Shown here piece by piece: positions 55,513 to 64,000 of a DNA stretch of 64,000 nt. The notes beneath the pieces were generated by a model. That model was not told the DNA's origin. It searched no databases and saw only the letters and a list, made by a program, of their open reading frames with translations. This stretch comes from Clostridiaceae bacterium (GTDB lineage: Bacteria > Bacillota > Clostridia > DSM-8532): contig JAAYLX010000057.1 of assembly GCA_012521705.1 (NCBI GenBank), positions 1-64,000 on the forward strand. The letters are read 5' to 3'. Position 1 is the stretch's first letter, and every line of letters begins with the position of its first letter. Both the position numbers and the translations under genes were made by a program.

Positions 55513-56023
55513 TGAAAATGTTAAGAGTGCATACCCGACTTTATATGAAAACATAGCAAAATGTTATGAGCAGCTAAGTGATTTCGACAATGCTAAAAGA
55601 TATTTTGAATTATCTGAGTTGTATAAAGGTGCGCCTACTGATAAAGGGCCGTTTTACCACGGAACAAAGGCAGATTTAAAGGTAGGTGATCTATTGACAC
55701 CGGGTGGTTTTTCAAATTACAAACCTGGACTTCAAATGAATCACATTTATTTCACTGCAAATATCAATGGCGCGGTTCTTGCAGCAGCATTGGCAAAGGG
55801 CGGGGGAAGGGAACGTGTTTATATAGTTGAGCCGACAGGCGAATTTGAGAATGACCCAAATGTTACAGACAAGAAGTTTCCGGGAAACTTAACACGTTCA
55901 TATCGCTCAAAGTATCCTTTAAAGATTATTGGCGAAGAAACAGGATATTCAAAGCTTTCAAATGACGAAGCGGGCAAATGGCGAGAAAAAGTAGAGCAAA
56001 ACGAAGGAGAAATTATTAACTGA
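55391..56023 (+). CDS. arr: Rifampin ADP-ribosyltransferase (Arr) with TPR-like N-terminal part, 5' disrupted
   Basis: From about 55650 to the stop the frame encodes a full Arr domain: FYHGTKADLKVGDLL, HIYFTANINGA, RVYIVEPTGEFENDP, KFPGNLTRSYRS. Arr transfers ADP-ribose from NAD to rifamycins and inactivates them. Before it lies a TPR-like helical pair (LYENIAKCYEQLSDFDNAKRYF). The 5' end is not genuine: the only early start is a TTG inside the nucleotidyltransferase remnant, and residues before about 55440 are non-homologous. Either expression comes from an internal start or through frameshift, or the gene is dead. No promoter directly upstream other than the attenuator leader. Confidence 0.7.
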   Translation: MFWAVHVQGAPAYHLSRQQKNTSDKLKWLETSLQCAQNINDENVKSAYPTLYENIAKCYEQLSDFDNAKRYFELSELYKGAPTDKGPFYHGTKADLKVGDLLTPGGFSNYKPGLQMNHIYFTANINGAVLAAALAKGGGRERVYIVEPTGEFENDPNVTDKKFPGNLTRSYRSKYPLKIIGEETGYSKLSNDEAGKWREKVEQNEGEIIN

Positions 56024-56202
56024 TTAATTTAACTGCCACAATTGATAATATGGGTCTGGGCAACAATAAAATAATGTTGTACCATAAAAAGGAAAGTGGT
56101 ATCCAATTAGCTCTAAGGCGGTATTAAGAGAAAGCTGAAAACTTAACAAAAGAGATTGCATAGTCTTTTCAATAAAGCAATATAAGCGGGTGGCAGTAGA
56201 AG

Positions 56203-57177
56203 ATGAAAAAAACCGGAAAAAGAGCAAAAACAATTCTGATAGCTGTTGTTTTGATAGTATTTATTTTGTTTATTGGATTATCTGGCTTTATTGGATTGCA
56301 GGTGTTTTCGGGGTCAACCCAGCTTACCACCAATGAAAAAACAAAAGATGTCCCCGGTGACTTTTGGGAAAAGCGTGGTCTGGATTATAAAAGCTTCTGC
56401 AGTACATATAAGGTGGAAAAGATAGAAATCACGTCTTCCTTTGGCGAACATATTATTCCTGGCGATTATATCTATTCGCAGGATTCAAATAACAGCAAGG
56501 ATCACAAAACCGTTATACTTATTCACGGCCTGGGAGGAAACCGGTATACTAATTATCCCATGGCCGAGTTTTTCCTTGAAGAAGGTTTCAATGTCATTAC
56601 TTACGATCAGCGAAGCTCAAATGAAAACACCGCTCAATACACAACCTTTGGCTATTGGGAAAAATACGACCTTATAGATTGGGTTAATTATGTGGAAGAA
56701 CAGGCACCAGGTCAGATAGTCGGAGTATGGGGAGAGTCTTTCGGAGGGGCTACAGCCGGTTTGGCATTGGGCTATGAAGATGTGGATGAAAAGGTTGATT
56801 TTCTGATTCTCGATTGCCCTATAAGCAGCATGGAATGGATGATTGAGCAGGAAATGAAAAGTATGGATGTCGGAATACCTGTGTCCTATATGACCTTGTG
56901 TGGCAATATCGTAAACAAGATAAAATTGGGCTTTTTCTATCAGGATGCCGACGTGGCAAAAGCAATGAAAAATGTGAAAACACCGGTACTTATTATAAAC
57001 AGCAAGCAGGATAAAGTGACTCCATATTTCATGGGCAAGGATATTTATGATGCAATTTCAGGAGGTAACAAAGAACTCTGGACGGTGGAAGACAGCGGGC
57101 ACTGTGAAATGTGGACAGATCATAAGTTTGAATATCGTTACAGGGTGGAAAACTTCTTGGCAAAATATATTGACTGA
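56203..57177 (+). CDS. Membrane-anchored alpha/beta hydrolase
   Basis: 324 residues. One N-terminal membrane helix (about 10-32), then an alpha/beta-hydrolase domain with HGLGGN near the oxyanion hole, nucleophile elbow GESFGGA, acid in NSKQDKVTP and His in DSGHCEMW. Similar to the clostridial YqkD/S9-like extracellular esterase group. Substrate unknown. The ATG at 56203 has GGGTGG about 12 bases upstream. The interval 56024-56202 before it shows no clear element. Confidence 0.78.
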   Translation: MKKTGKRAKTILIAVVLIVFILFIGLSGFIGLQVFSGSTQLTTNEKTKDVPGDFWEKRGLDYKSFCSTYKVEKIEITSSFGEHIIPGDYIYSQDSNNSKDHKTVILIHGLGGNRYTNYPMAEFFLEEGFNVITYDQRSSNENTAQYTTFGYWEKYDLIDWVNYVEEQAPGQIVGVWGESFGGATAGLALGYEDVDEKVDFLILDCPISSMEWMIEQEMKSMDVGIPVSYMTLCGNIVNKIKLGFFYQDADVAKAMKNVKTPVLIINSKQDKVTPYFMGKDIYDAISGGNKELWTVEDSGHCEMWTDHKFEYRYRVENFLAKYID

Positions 57178-57360
57178 GAATTTTCAGCCATAATGCAACG
57201 TAAAATGATATTTTTTCAGATTTCCGAGCTCTTTTTTACTGCGCGCCCGAAAAAGAGAAAGAGTATTCAGGTAAATCCCTATGAAAATAACTTAATAATA
57301 AATAGTAGAACGAGGCAGGCTTAAAATGTAACTAACGGTCAAAAAATTATAAAGTAACAT

Positions 57361-57381
57361 TGACCCTCAGGTCAGTATAAT
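57361..57381 (+). promoter_or_regulatory. Operator-like palindrome next to a -10 box upstream of the nitroreductase
   Basis: TGACC-CTCA-GGTCA (57361-57374) is a perfect 5-bp inverted repeat lying directly before TATAAT (57376-57381), where a repressor would block sigma binding. TetR- and MarR-type operators often look like this; the cognate regulator is not in view. Confidence 0.55.
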
Positions 57382-57417
57382 GTTTGAAGTTTTTTCAGAA
57401 TAGCAGGAGGTAAAGTT

Positions 57418-58263
57418 ATGATAATTCCTTTCCCTGTAAAGAGCACTATTGATTCCCGGAGATCTTCCCGTAGTTATAAAATGATAGATGTTGAAGATAA
57501 TGTTATGAAATCCATAAAGGACTTTGCAAAATCAATGGAAGTTCCTTTTGAACATGATGTGGAGATTAGGTTCTTTAAAGCTGATCCGACAAAAACGCTT
57601 TATACAGTAATGAAATCACCACCTGATAATGTAGCCTTTATAGCAGAAACTGATATTGTGTCAATTTCAAAGGTGGGGTTTATTGGAGAGTTACTAATAC
57701 TTTTTGCACAGAGTAAAGGCCTTGCAACGTGTTGGTACGGACATTATAAACTTGTGGAACTTGAGAGGCTGATGCCTCATTTGCAGTCTCCCGAGCAGTT
57801 AAAAGAGTCAAACATGGGTTATGGATATTCAAAAGGTGTAACAACCGGCCGAAGAGCAATCTGTATTACTCCCCTTGGGTATTATGAAGAAGGTGGACTA
57901 CGTCTTATGGACAGGTTTACTAAGAAAACCTCAAGCTTCAGACGCAAGGAAATTAAAGAATTGCTTGAGAATCCGGATGAATATGAAAAACTGTCAGAGG
58001 ATGTATTATATGCTCTTGATTTAGGCAGAAAAGCGCCTTCTGCTGCAAATTCCCAAATGTGGAGATTCGGATATGAAGATGATTTCAGGACGATTACTGT
58101 AGCCATGCCGGTGGGATACAAGCATTTTAAATGGGAACATCCAAACGTTGATATAGGAATCTGCGCAAGTCATATTTGGCTTGGATTAATTGATAGAGGT
58201 TATAATCCTTCAGTAACTGTTAACGACGAATCCGGCCGAGCGGTATGGAGGTTTTCTGTATAA
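57418..58263 (+). CDS. Nitroreductase-family protein
   Basis: 281 residues. The N-terminal SRRSSRSYKM is the FMN-phosphate-binding start of nitroreductases, and the later AQSKGLATCWYGHY and LGRKAPSAANSQMWRF (a second FMN-contact region) fit the putative TM/bi-domain nitroreductase group in which both halves are in one chain. It would be an FMN-dependent NAD(P)H oxidoreductase, possibly for nitro or quinone compounds. GCAGGAGG before the ATG. Its promoter has a repressor-type palindrome, so induction by a toxic substrate is plausible. Confidence 0.75.
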   Translation: MIIPFPVKSTIDSRRSSRSYKMIDVEDNVMKSIKDFAKSMEVPFEHDVEIRFFKADPTKTLYTVMKSPPDNVAFIAETDIVSISKVGFIGELLILFAQSKGLATCWYGHYKLVELERLMPHLQSPEQLKESNMGYGYSKGVTTGRRAICITPLGYYEEGGLRLMDRFTKKTSSFRRKEIKELLENPDEYEKLSEDVLYALDLGRKAPSAANSQMWRFGYEDDFRTITVAMPVGYKHFKWEHPNVDIGICASHIWLGLIDRGYNPSVTVNDESGRAVWRFSV

Positions 58264-58399
58264 ATCAAATCACAACCTCATTAAGATAATTATTATTTAT
58301 TCAGGGTTATTTTGTGAATTACTTTGGGTAATCTTACAGTATACTGGGAACATTTCTGCGTGTAAAGTCTCAAAAATATTTCACAAGGTTGTGACTAAT

Positions 58400-58780
58400 A
58401 TGAAAGATTTTAAAGCTTTTTTGGACACCATAGCTGAGCCTGAGAAAAAAGAGCGGATGAATGAAATTCTCGTGAAAATAAAAGAGAAGTTTCCCCAATT
58501 GAAAGAAGAAGTAAAGTGGAATCAGCCAATGTTCACTGACCACGGAACTTTTATTATTGCTTTCAGTATAGCTAAAGGACATATAGCTGTGGCACCTGAA
58601 GCAAAAGTTATAAAACAATTTGAAAAGGAGATAAAAAAAGCTGGATACTCCCTCACACAACAACTGTTCAGGATTAAATGGAATGATAAAGTGGATTATG
58701 ACTTATTGTTTAAAATCATTGCTTTCAACATTGAGGATAAAAAAGATTTCACCAAATTCTGGAGAACACCGGAAGATTAG
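58400..58780 (+). CDS. DUF1801 / YdhG-like protein
   Basis: 126 residues. EVKWNQPMFTDHGTFIIAFS and GHIAVAPEAK are typical of the DUF1801 family (YdhG/frataxin-like fold; Bacillus YdhG is described as an intracellular iron chaperone). The ATG at 58400 is chosen; a GTG three codons earlier (58391) lies too close to the AAGG ribosome site. Monocistronic by position. Confidence 0.75.
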   Translation: MKDFKAFLDTIAEPEKKERMNEILVKIKEKFPQLKEEVKWNQPMFTDHGTFIIAFSIAKGHIAVAPEAKVIKQFEKEIKKAGYSLTQQLFRIKWNDKVDYDLLFKIIAFNIEDKKDFTKFWRTPED

Positions 58781-58997
58781 AGGGGAGTGTGAAAGCAATT
58801 TTTATCCTTTGTTGTATGTACTCGGCGCATCGGATGAAGATGATAAGATAAGTGTTTTCAACAAATCCTGTGAATTAGGGTCGCTGACAATGACAGTTTA
58901 TCTTTTTGAATAACACTTCCTGTACCGAAAAAATCATAAGAATTAGTTTTTGTCTGTGCCAATAACATAAATGGAACTATTCAATAAATGGAAAGAC

Positions 58998-59006
58998 TGT
59001 TATAAT
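58998..59006 (+). promoter_or_regulatory. Extended -10 promoter in the gap before the GGDEF gene
   Basis: TGTTATAAT is a perfect extended -10 (TG-n-TATAAT). The 387-base gap 58781-59167 holds nothing else certain; a 76-codon frame at 58683-58913 has no support. It would give a ~155-base leader for the GGDEF gene. Confidence 0.55.
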
Positions 59007-59167
59007 TTATATAGTACCAGTAAAAACCGCAATTGAATTTTCTGTAGCAACTCTTATTTTAGAAAACTGTCGAACCGATAAAAAATACAGAAATTATAAT
59101 CATTGGATTCAGAAACAGTAGTCCGCTTTAGTAAAGCAATAGGTTCAGGAGATTCTGGGGGGTTAAC

Positions 59168-60742
59168 GTGGATTTAAGAACTGTAATGTTGCTGTTGGCA
59201 GTCGGTTCTTTTTTATTCGGACTGCTATTGCTGGTATTCAAATTCAATAAAGACAACCCACATGAAGTCCCTTTCTGGATCGCAGCCAAGCTTTTGCAGG
59301 CTGCAGGATCTCTTATGCTTTATTTCAGGACAATTCACTTTGAAAGCTTTACGGTACTGGCAAATACGGTTTTGCTGTTGGGCTTCGCCTATGAAGCCTG
59401 GGCTGTCAGGATTCTGGCCGGTCGACTTGTAAAACGCTGGATGCATATTACCACATCAGCCGGGATAGTACTGGCTTGCCTTATATCCTTGTTTCTGGCA
59501 AGTCATTACCGCACAGGACTTGTTTTTTTCCTGCAGAGTGTCTTTTTCTTATTGCCGGGAATGTTCCTGTTCCGTAAATCGGAGAAAATATCCTCGCTTC
59601 GCTCACTATTGGCCATATGCTATTGCGGAGCAGGTATTGTGTTTCTTATAGGCTCCTTTGTATGCTTTAGTTCCCCTGAATATGTCTTAAATCTTGAGAA
59701 AGGTGCTTTATTTGCCATCATACCATTTGTGAGTTATTGCATATTTCTGATAAGCGTATTTATTTTGCTGATGCTTGCCAAGGAAAGAAGCGAAATGCAG
59801 GCACTGCAAATTCAGAAAAATTTGGAGAAGAGTAAGATTCAATTCCAGATAATTGTGGAAACTGCTCTTGAAGGCATCCTAATATTCGACAATCAATACA
59901 GAATTACCTTTGCAAATAATAAAATGGCTTCGGTCCTTGGATATACGGTTGATGAGATGCTTGGAAGACCGTATTACTCCTTTTTCCCCGAAAGCGATAT
60001 GCAAATTTATAAACAGCAGGAGTCTCTCCGGAAAAAGGGCAAAGATTCTGTATACGAATGCTGCCTTTTACGAAAAGACGGGCAAAAGCATTGGTTCCTT
60101 GTCTCAGCAAAAGCAATTCTCGATGAGTCCGGCAGATTCGAAGGCTCTTTTGGCATGTTAACTGATATCAACCAGAGAAAAGAAATGGAACTCCAACTGG
60201 AAGAGTCAAACAGGCAGCTTACAGAATTAAGCAATAAGGACAGCCTTACGGGTATAGCAAACAGAAGATTGTTTGATGCAACGCTGGAACAGGAGTATTC
60301 CAGGCTTAGACGGACAAAGTCCCGGCTATCGGTGATTTTGTTTGATCTTGACTTTTTTAAAGCATACAATGATTATTATGGCCATGTCATGGGAGATGAA
60401 TGCCTGCGCCGGATTGGCGGGGTATTGAACGACTGTATAACCAGATCCATTGATCTGGCAGCCCGTTACGGGGGAGAAGAGTTTGCATGTATATTGCCTG
60501 ATACTGACCTTGAACCAGCAGTGAAAATAGCGGAAAAAATCAGGCAAAGAATTATGGATCTTAAAATCGAACACAAGAAATCTCCTGTTAGTGAGTATGT
60601 TACAGCAAGTTTTGGAGTTACAACAGTTCAGTATTCACCGGAAACTTCCCTTGAAGATATTATAGCCACGGCTGACAAACTGCTTTATAAAGCCAAGACT
60701 TCAGGCCGGAACCGTATAGAATACGGTGAATATAAGGCATAA
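59168..60742 (+). CDS. Membrane PAS-GGDEF diguanylate cyclase
   Basis: 524 residues starting at GTG with GGGGGG upstream. Seven or so membrane helices (1-210) form a sensor module, followed by a PAS domain (about 225-340) and a GGDEF domain with active site ARYGGEEF. The RSID five residues before it matches the RxxD inhibitory site, so product feedback by cyclic-di-GMP is expected, unlike the GGDEF protein at 3632-5758. It makes cyclic-di-GMP from two GTP at the inner face of the membrane. Confidence 0.88.
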   Translation: MDLRTVMLLLAVGSFLFGLLLLVFKFNKDNPHEVPFWIAAKLLQAAGSLMLYFRTIHFESFTVLANTVLLLGFAYEAWAVRILAGRLVKRWMHITTSAGIVLACLISLFLASHYRTGLVFFLQSVFFLLPGMFLFRKSEKISSLRSLLAICYCGAGIVFLIGSFVCFSSPEYVLNLEKGALFAIIPFVSYCIFLISVFILLMLAKERSEMQALQIQKNLEKSKIQFQIIVETALEGILIFDNQYRITFANNKMASVLGYTVDEMLGRPYYSFFPESDMQIYKQQESLRKKGKDSVYECCLLRKDGQKHWFLVSAKAILDESGRFEGSFGMLTDINQRKEMELQLEESNRQLTELSNKDSLTGIANRRLFDATLEQEYSRLRRTKSRLSVILFDLDFFKAYNDYYGHVMGDECLRRIGGVLNDCITRSIDLAARYGGEEFACILPDTDLEPAVKIAEKIRQRIMDLKIEHKKSPVSEYVTASFGVTTVQYSPETSLEDIIATADKLLYKAKTSGRNRIEYGEYKA

Positions 60743-60829
60743 CAAATCGACACGATTCATCATTCTTGTTTTATAATATATTCTGTGGCATAATACAGCA
60801 AAGCGTTGATTTACCGAGGTAATTATTTA

Positions 60830-61858
60830 ATGACTGAACACAGAATTTTGATTGGAGACAGCAAAAACATACCGGAAATCCCGAGCGGGTCGGTTCAACT
60901 GATTGTCACTTCCCCTCCATACCCGATGATAGAGATGTGGGATGAGATGTTTGGAAATCAGGACTCATCCATCAATGAAAGCCTGTCAAAGGGAGACGGG
61001 ATGAACGCATTTTATAAAATGCATAAACTTCTCAACCGGACATGGGAAGAGTGCGACCGTATCCTTGCCGATAACGGTTTTATCTGCATTAATATCGGGG
61101 ACGCAACAAGAACTATAAACGGAGACTTCAGACTATTCTCCAACCACACCCAGGTAATCAGCTTTTTTCTTGAGAAGGGATACAGTGTCCTGCCGGATAT
61201 TCACTGGCGCAAACAATCCAACGCGCCAAACAAGTTCATGGGTTCAGGGATGTATCCTGCCGGTGCTTATGTGACCTATGAGCATGAGTATATTTTGATT
61301 TTCAGAAAAGGCGGTAAAAGGGTATTTAAAGGCACAGGCAGGGAACGTAGACAGGAAAGCGCATTTTTCTGGGAAGAAAGAAATGTTTGGTTCTCTGATC
61401 TGTGGGACATAAAAGGTACTTCGCAGGTAATTACAGCTTCCAAAACAAGCCGGAGCCGGAGCGCAGCATATCCTTTCGAAATCCCGTACAGACTTGTTAA
61501 TATGTATTCGGTTAAAGGGGATACCGTGGTTGACCCCTTTATGGGGCTTGGAACGACCACCCTTGCGTGTATGGCTTCAAACAGAAATAGTATTGGAGTA
61601 GAGATAAATGAAGAAATCGCGGAACTTGCTGTAAAGAATATTGCTGCATCAGCAAACAATCTTAACGGCATTATTGATTCCCGCATTAACCGACATGTTG
61701 AGTTTATTGACTCTTTGCCTGCTGACAAACGGAAACGCTGTTATAAAAACATTCCCCACGGCTTTGAAGTAATAACAAAACAGGAAACTGCCATCAAAAT
61801 CGACCGATTAGCATCTGTTGACCAGAACGGATATATATTTACCTGTTCTTACGAATAA
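60830..61858 (+). CDS. DNA methyltransferase, beta class (N4-cytosine type)
   Basis: 342 residues. The catalytic motif IV TSPPYPM comes first and the SAM-binding motif I DPFMGLGTTTLA near the C-terminus: beta-class order, and SPPY indicates N4-cytosine (less often N6-adenine) methylation. It converges on a MjaI-like restriction gene, so it protects host DNA from that enzyme; M.MjaI, of the CTAG system, is of this type. The ATG at 60830 with CGAGGT upstream is preferred to 60806. Confidence 0.85.
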   Translation: MTEHRILIGDSKNIPEIPSGSVQLIVTSPPYPMIEMWDEMFGNQDSSINESLSKGDGMNAFYKMHKLLNRTWEECDRILADNGFICINIGDATRTINGDFRLFSNHTQVISFFLEKGYSVLPDIHWRKQSNAPNKFMGSGMYPAGAYVTYEHEYILIFRKGGKRVFKGTGRERRQESAFFWEERNVWFSDLWDIKGTSQVITASKTSRSRSAAYPFEIPYRLVNMYSVKGDTVVDPFMGLGTTTLACMASNRNSIGVEINEEIAELAVKNIAASANNLNGIIDSRINRHVEFIDSLPADKRKRCYKNIPHGFEVITKQETAIKIDRLASVDQNGYIFTCSYE

Positions 61859-61859
61859 A

Positions 61860-61895
61860 TAAAAACGCCGGTCCCCTTTAAGGGAATTCGGCGTC
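61860..61895. terminator. Bidirectional terminator between the restriction-modification genes
   Basis: ACGCCG/CGGCGT stem with an inner CCTT/AAGG pairing; on the minus strand it is followed by TTTTTATTTATT. It ends both convergent genes. Confidence 0.7.
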
Positions 61896-61896
61896 A

Positions 61897-62487
61897 TTAA
61901 TCCTCGACTTCAATTTTCAGACCGTTCTTTGTCTTTTCATAATATATCATTTTTACATCAATGGATTCTGAAAGGCGCCCCATGGTTTTGTAAGTATGGG
62001 GCTTTACTGAATATGGCACGTTTCCGACATACCCGTCTATTCCTTTTGATTCTTCTTCCGAAGTTGCAGTCCGGTACGTGGTTCCCTTTTTTTCAGCCAG
62101 GGAAGCAAGTATTGCCTTCTGGACATAGAGGCCGTTAAAGGTCTTGTTTATTACAAGATCCTCAACCCATTGGCCGACCATTTCTCTGTCAATGAGTTTT
62201 ATGGCCTTTTGGAGGTTAAGTACCTGGGTGTAGATTTTGTCTGTCGCCTTTTCGAATGCTTCCGGGTGTTTTTTTATATACCATTTTCTCCAGTTTTCTA
62301 TGGTTATGTCTTCACCGGAATCCAAAAATTCAAGGAATAACTCGGACATTTTCCCTACAACTGCGGGGCGGGTTCCCTGGGCATTCTGGTTAGCCCAGTT
62401 TATAAGCTGGGAAGTATATTTCGGAAAAGTGGAACTTTCGCCCTGATTGTAGGAAGCAATATCTTCGTTTTTCAGCGTGTATTTCAT
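61897..62487 (-). CDS. MjaI-family type II restriction endonuclease
   Basis: 196 residues. INWANQNAQGTRPAVVGKMS, WVEDLVINKTFNGL and ESKGIDGYVGNVPYSVKP follow the MjaI-family pattern as I know it; the GIDGYVG and SVKP segment is the probable PD-(D/E)xK centre (Asp and Lys). MjaI cuts CTAG; the site here is an inference. ATG at 62487 has AAGGGC 7 bases upstream, and the frame extends 36 codons further without support. Paired with the methyltransferase at 60830. Confidence 0.75.
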   Translation of the reverse strand: MKYTLKNEDIASYNQGESSTFPKYTSQLINWANQNAQGTRPAVVGKMSELFLEFLDSGEDITIENWRKWYIKKHPEAFEKATDKIYTQVLNLQKAIKLIDREMVGQWVEDLVINKTFNGLYVQKAILASLAEKKGTTYRTATSEEESKGIDGYVGNVPYSVKPHTYKTMGRLSESIDVKMIYYEKTKNGLKIEVED

Positions 62488-62688
62488 AACACTTGCCCTT
62501 TCAGAATATTTTTTGGACAAAATATCTCCGTTCTTTTGATTCCTAAGAGTATCATAAAGCCTGGCAAAACTCAACATGTAATTAAAAAGGAGCACCCATA
62601 TTTTATATCTTCATAAAATCTTCACAAAAATATGCTAAATTCTGTGACAAACAGTGAAAAGCAAGTAATCTGGCACAGGGGGCGTAAG

Positions 62689-64000
62689 ATGGAACAAAGA
62701 CTGATTCGAAAGGTTCTCCAGATAGAGGGAATGACTTGTTCAAGCTGTGAATTGAGAATAGAAAATGCTCTGAAAAAGCTTGAAGGAGTAAAGGAAGCCA
62801 AGGCGATATTGAGCAGTTCCAATGTTTATATTACTTTTGACGCAAATGCAATAAGCCTGGATAAAATTATTGAGACCATAGAAAAGATGGATTATGAAGT
62901 CAAGAATAATTCAGGCTCTGAAATTTTGCTAAAGTCAAACGACAGGAAAGCAGCCGGTGATAAAATGTCAGTCAAACAACTTCTGGGGATTGGCATCATT
63001 TTGTTTGCTCTCTATGTCATTATTAATAACACGGTGGGGTTTAACTTTATTCCTGAGATAAATCAGTCTATGGGGTATGGAATCCTGTTTGTTGTGGGAA
63101 TGCTTACTTCGCTTCATTGTGTTTCCATGTGCGGAGGCATAAACTTGACCCAGTGCATTTCATACAAGGATGAAAGCGGGGATTTAGGCAAGTTTTCAAA
63201 AATTAAGCCAAGTCTTCTTTATAACAGCGGAAGGGTGGTATCCTATACCGTCATCGGAGGGATTGCCGGAGCTCTGGGTTCCGGTATAGGTTTTTCAGGT
63301 CCCGCCAAGGGATTTGTGGCTGTAATATCGGGTATTTTTATGGTCATTATGGGGTTAAATATGCTCAACATATTCCCCTGGCTAAGAAAGCTGAATCCCA
63401 GGATGCCAAAAATCTTCGGAAGAAAAATATACATTAACGGAGGAAAGCACGGTCCATTTTATATCGGACTTTTAAATGGCTTGATGCCCTGCGGTCCCCT
63501 TCAGGCAATGCAGATTTATGCTTTGGGAACAGGAAGTTTCGTTGTCGGCGCATTATCAATGTTCATGTTCAGCATGGGCACAGTGCCTTTGATGTTTGGT
63601 CTTGGCGCGTTAAGTACCATACTTAGCGGCAAGTTCACCCATAAGATGATGAAAGTAAGTGCTGTTTTGGTAATCGTGCTTGGAGTGGTTATGACAAACC
63701 GTGGCTTGGCATTGTCAGGTATTTCTTTTTCCTCCTTGTCCTTTGAAACAAAAAATGATGACCGGGAAAACGGTGTTGCGCAGATCCGGAATGGAGTTCA
63801 GACAGTAACCACGGAGCTTTCATCTGGCAGATATGAGCCAATTATAGTTCAGAAGGGTATACCTGTAAAATGGACAATTAAGGCCGAAAAAAGCAATCTG
63901 AACGGATGCAACAATGAGATTATAATACCAAAATTCAATACTTCCAAAAAACTTGCTGCAGGTGACAATGTAATAGAGTTCACACCCACCGAAACAGGCA
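62689..64000 (+). CDS. Heavy-metal-domain / SafE-type membrane protein with cupredoxin-like tail (3' truncated by window)
   Basis: 437 codons visible, open to the window end. Residues 1-75 are a heavy-metal-associated (HMA) domain with GMTCSSC, binding Cu+ or similar. From about 95 to 345 comes a six-helix SafE/UreH-like transporter module (GMLTSLHCVSMCGGINL and GLLNGLMPCGPLQAMQIY, the duplicated C-G motifs). From about 355 a beta domain (YEPIIVQKGIPVKWTI, GCNNEIIIP) resembles a cupredoxin-type copper-binding fold. Likely copper handling or delivery. GGGGGCG lies before the ATG. Confidence 0.8.
   Translation, partial: MEQRLIRKVLQIEGMTCSSCELRIENALKKLEGVKEAKAILSSSNVYITFDANAISLDKIIETIEKMDYEVKNNSGSEILLKSNDRKAAGDKMSVKQLLGIGIILFALYVIINNTVGFNFIPEINQSMGYGILFVVGMLTSLHCVSMCGGINLTQCISYKDESGDLGKFSKIKPSLLYNSGRVVSYTVIGGIAGALGSGIGFSGPAKGFVAVISGIFMVIMGLNMLNIFPWLRKLNPRMPKIFGRKIYINGGKHGPFYIGLLNGLMPCGPLQAMQIYALGTGSFVVGALSMFMFSMGTVPLMFGLGALSTILSGKFTHKMMKVSAVLVIVLGVVMTNRGLALSGISFSSLSFETKNDDRENGVAQIRNGVQTVTTELSSGRYEPIIVQKGIPVKWTIKAEKSNLNGCNNEIIIPKFNTSKKLAAGDNVIEFTPTETG

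Noticed and set aside
58683-58913. 76-codon frame after the DUF1801 gene
   Set aside because: It overlaps DUF1801 by ~100 bases, lacks a ribosome site and has no protein-like pattern.

Overview
The window looks like a low-GC, anaerobic, spore-forming Firmicute of the class Clostridia, most likely a cellulolytic cluster III (Ruminiclostridium/Acetivibrio-like) relative. This is inferred from gene content: several S-layer-homology (SLH) surface proteins, a flavodiiron protein and an NADH:rubredoxin-type reductase for O2 detoxification, a cytoplasmic beta-mannosidase, a collagen-like exosporium-type protein, an F-type ATP synthase operon, strong GGAGG ribosome sites and many GC-stem/U-run terminators. 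No rRNA, tRNA, CRISPR array or insertion sequence was recognised.

Layout. 0-6 kb: end of an SLH protein, rlmI (minus), a rubredoxin-reductase-like flavoenzyme, and a frame-broken GGDEF-EAL gene (minus). 6-13.4 kb: asnB, a small ORF, a PEP/pyruvate-binding protein without a phosphohistidine domain, and a GH2 beta-mannosidase. 13.5-20.1 kb: polysaccharide deacetylase, beta-helix protein with a coupled 57-aa gene, iron alcohol dehydrogenase, lipoprotein, FprA. 20.2-36 kb: a sigma factor/membrane protein/PrsW-like protease cassette, two very large repeat-rich SLH proteins (both frame-broken), an OmpR/histidine kinase pair, a methyltransferase and a hydrolase. 36-44.6 kb (minus): an ammonium transporter fused to a P-II domain behind a structured leader, then the atp operon (atpI-like-B-E-F-[H/A fusion]-G-D-C) from a consensus promoter. 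44.7-49.9 kb: manganese riboswitch and Mn exporter-like gene, a second two-component system, a DUF6485-like Cys-rich protein, the collagen-like protein. 50-53.8 kb: three related PAS-domain regulators interleaved with a small membrane protein and a lipoprotein. 53.8-64 kb: SDR, broken TM-HNH gene, an attenuator leader in front of a nucleotidyltransferase/rifampin ADP-ribosyltransferase chimera, hydrolase, nitroreductase, DUF1801, GGDEF protein, a MjaI-like restriction-modification pair, and a heavy-metal-domain/SafE membrane protein cut by the window edge.

Strongest observations. (1) The ATP synthase has no stand-alone delta gene; instead the C-terminal domain of delta is fused in front of a complete alpha subunit. 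(2) Three promoters (17.2, 51.0 and 53.2 kb) share a ~33-bp element with 10-bp-spaced direct repeats ending 18-19 bp before a -10 box, a plausible target for the PAS-AraC proteins encoded beside two of them. (3) A leader with a 5-codon reading frame followed by a terminator-type hairpin precedes the antibiotic-resistance chimera. (4) A sigma-factor/PrsW cassette lies directly upstream of an SLH surface protein. (5) At least five genes carry apparent frame breaks, at least one of them best explained by a single missing base in an A run; these are either real decay or sequencing indels and should be settled from reads before biology is built on them.
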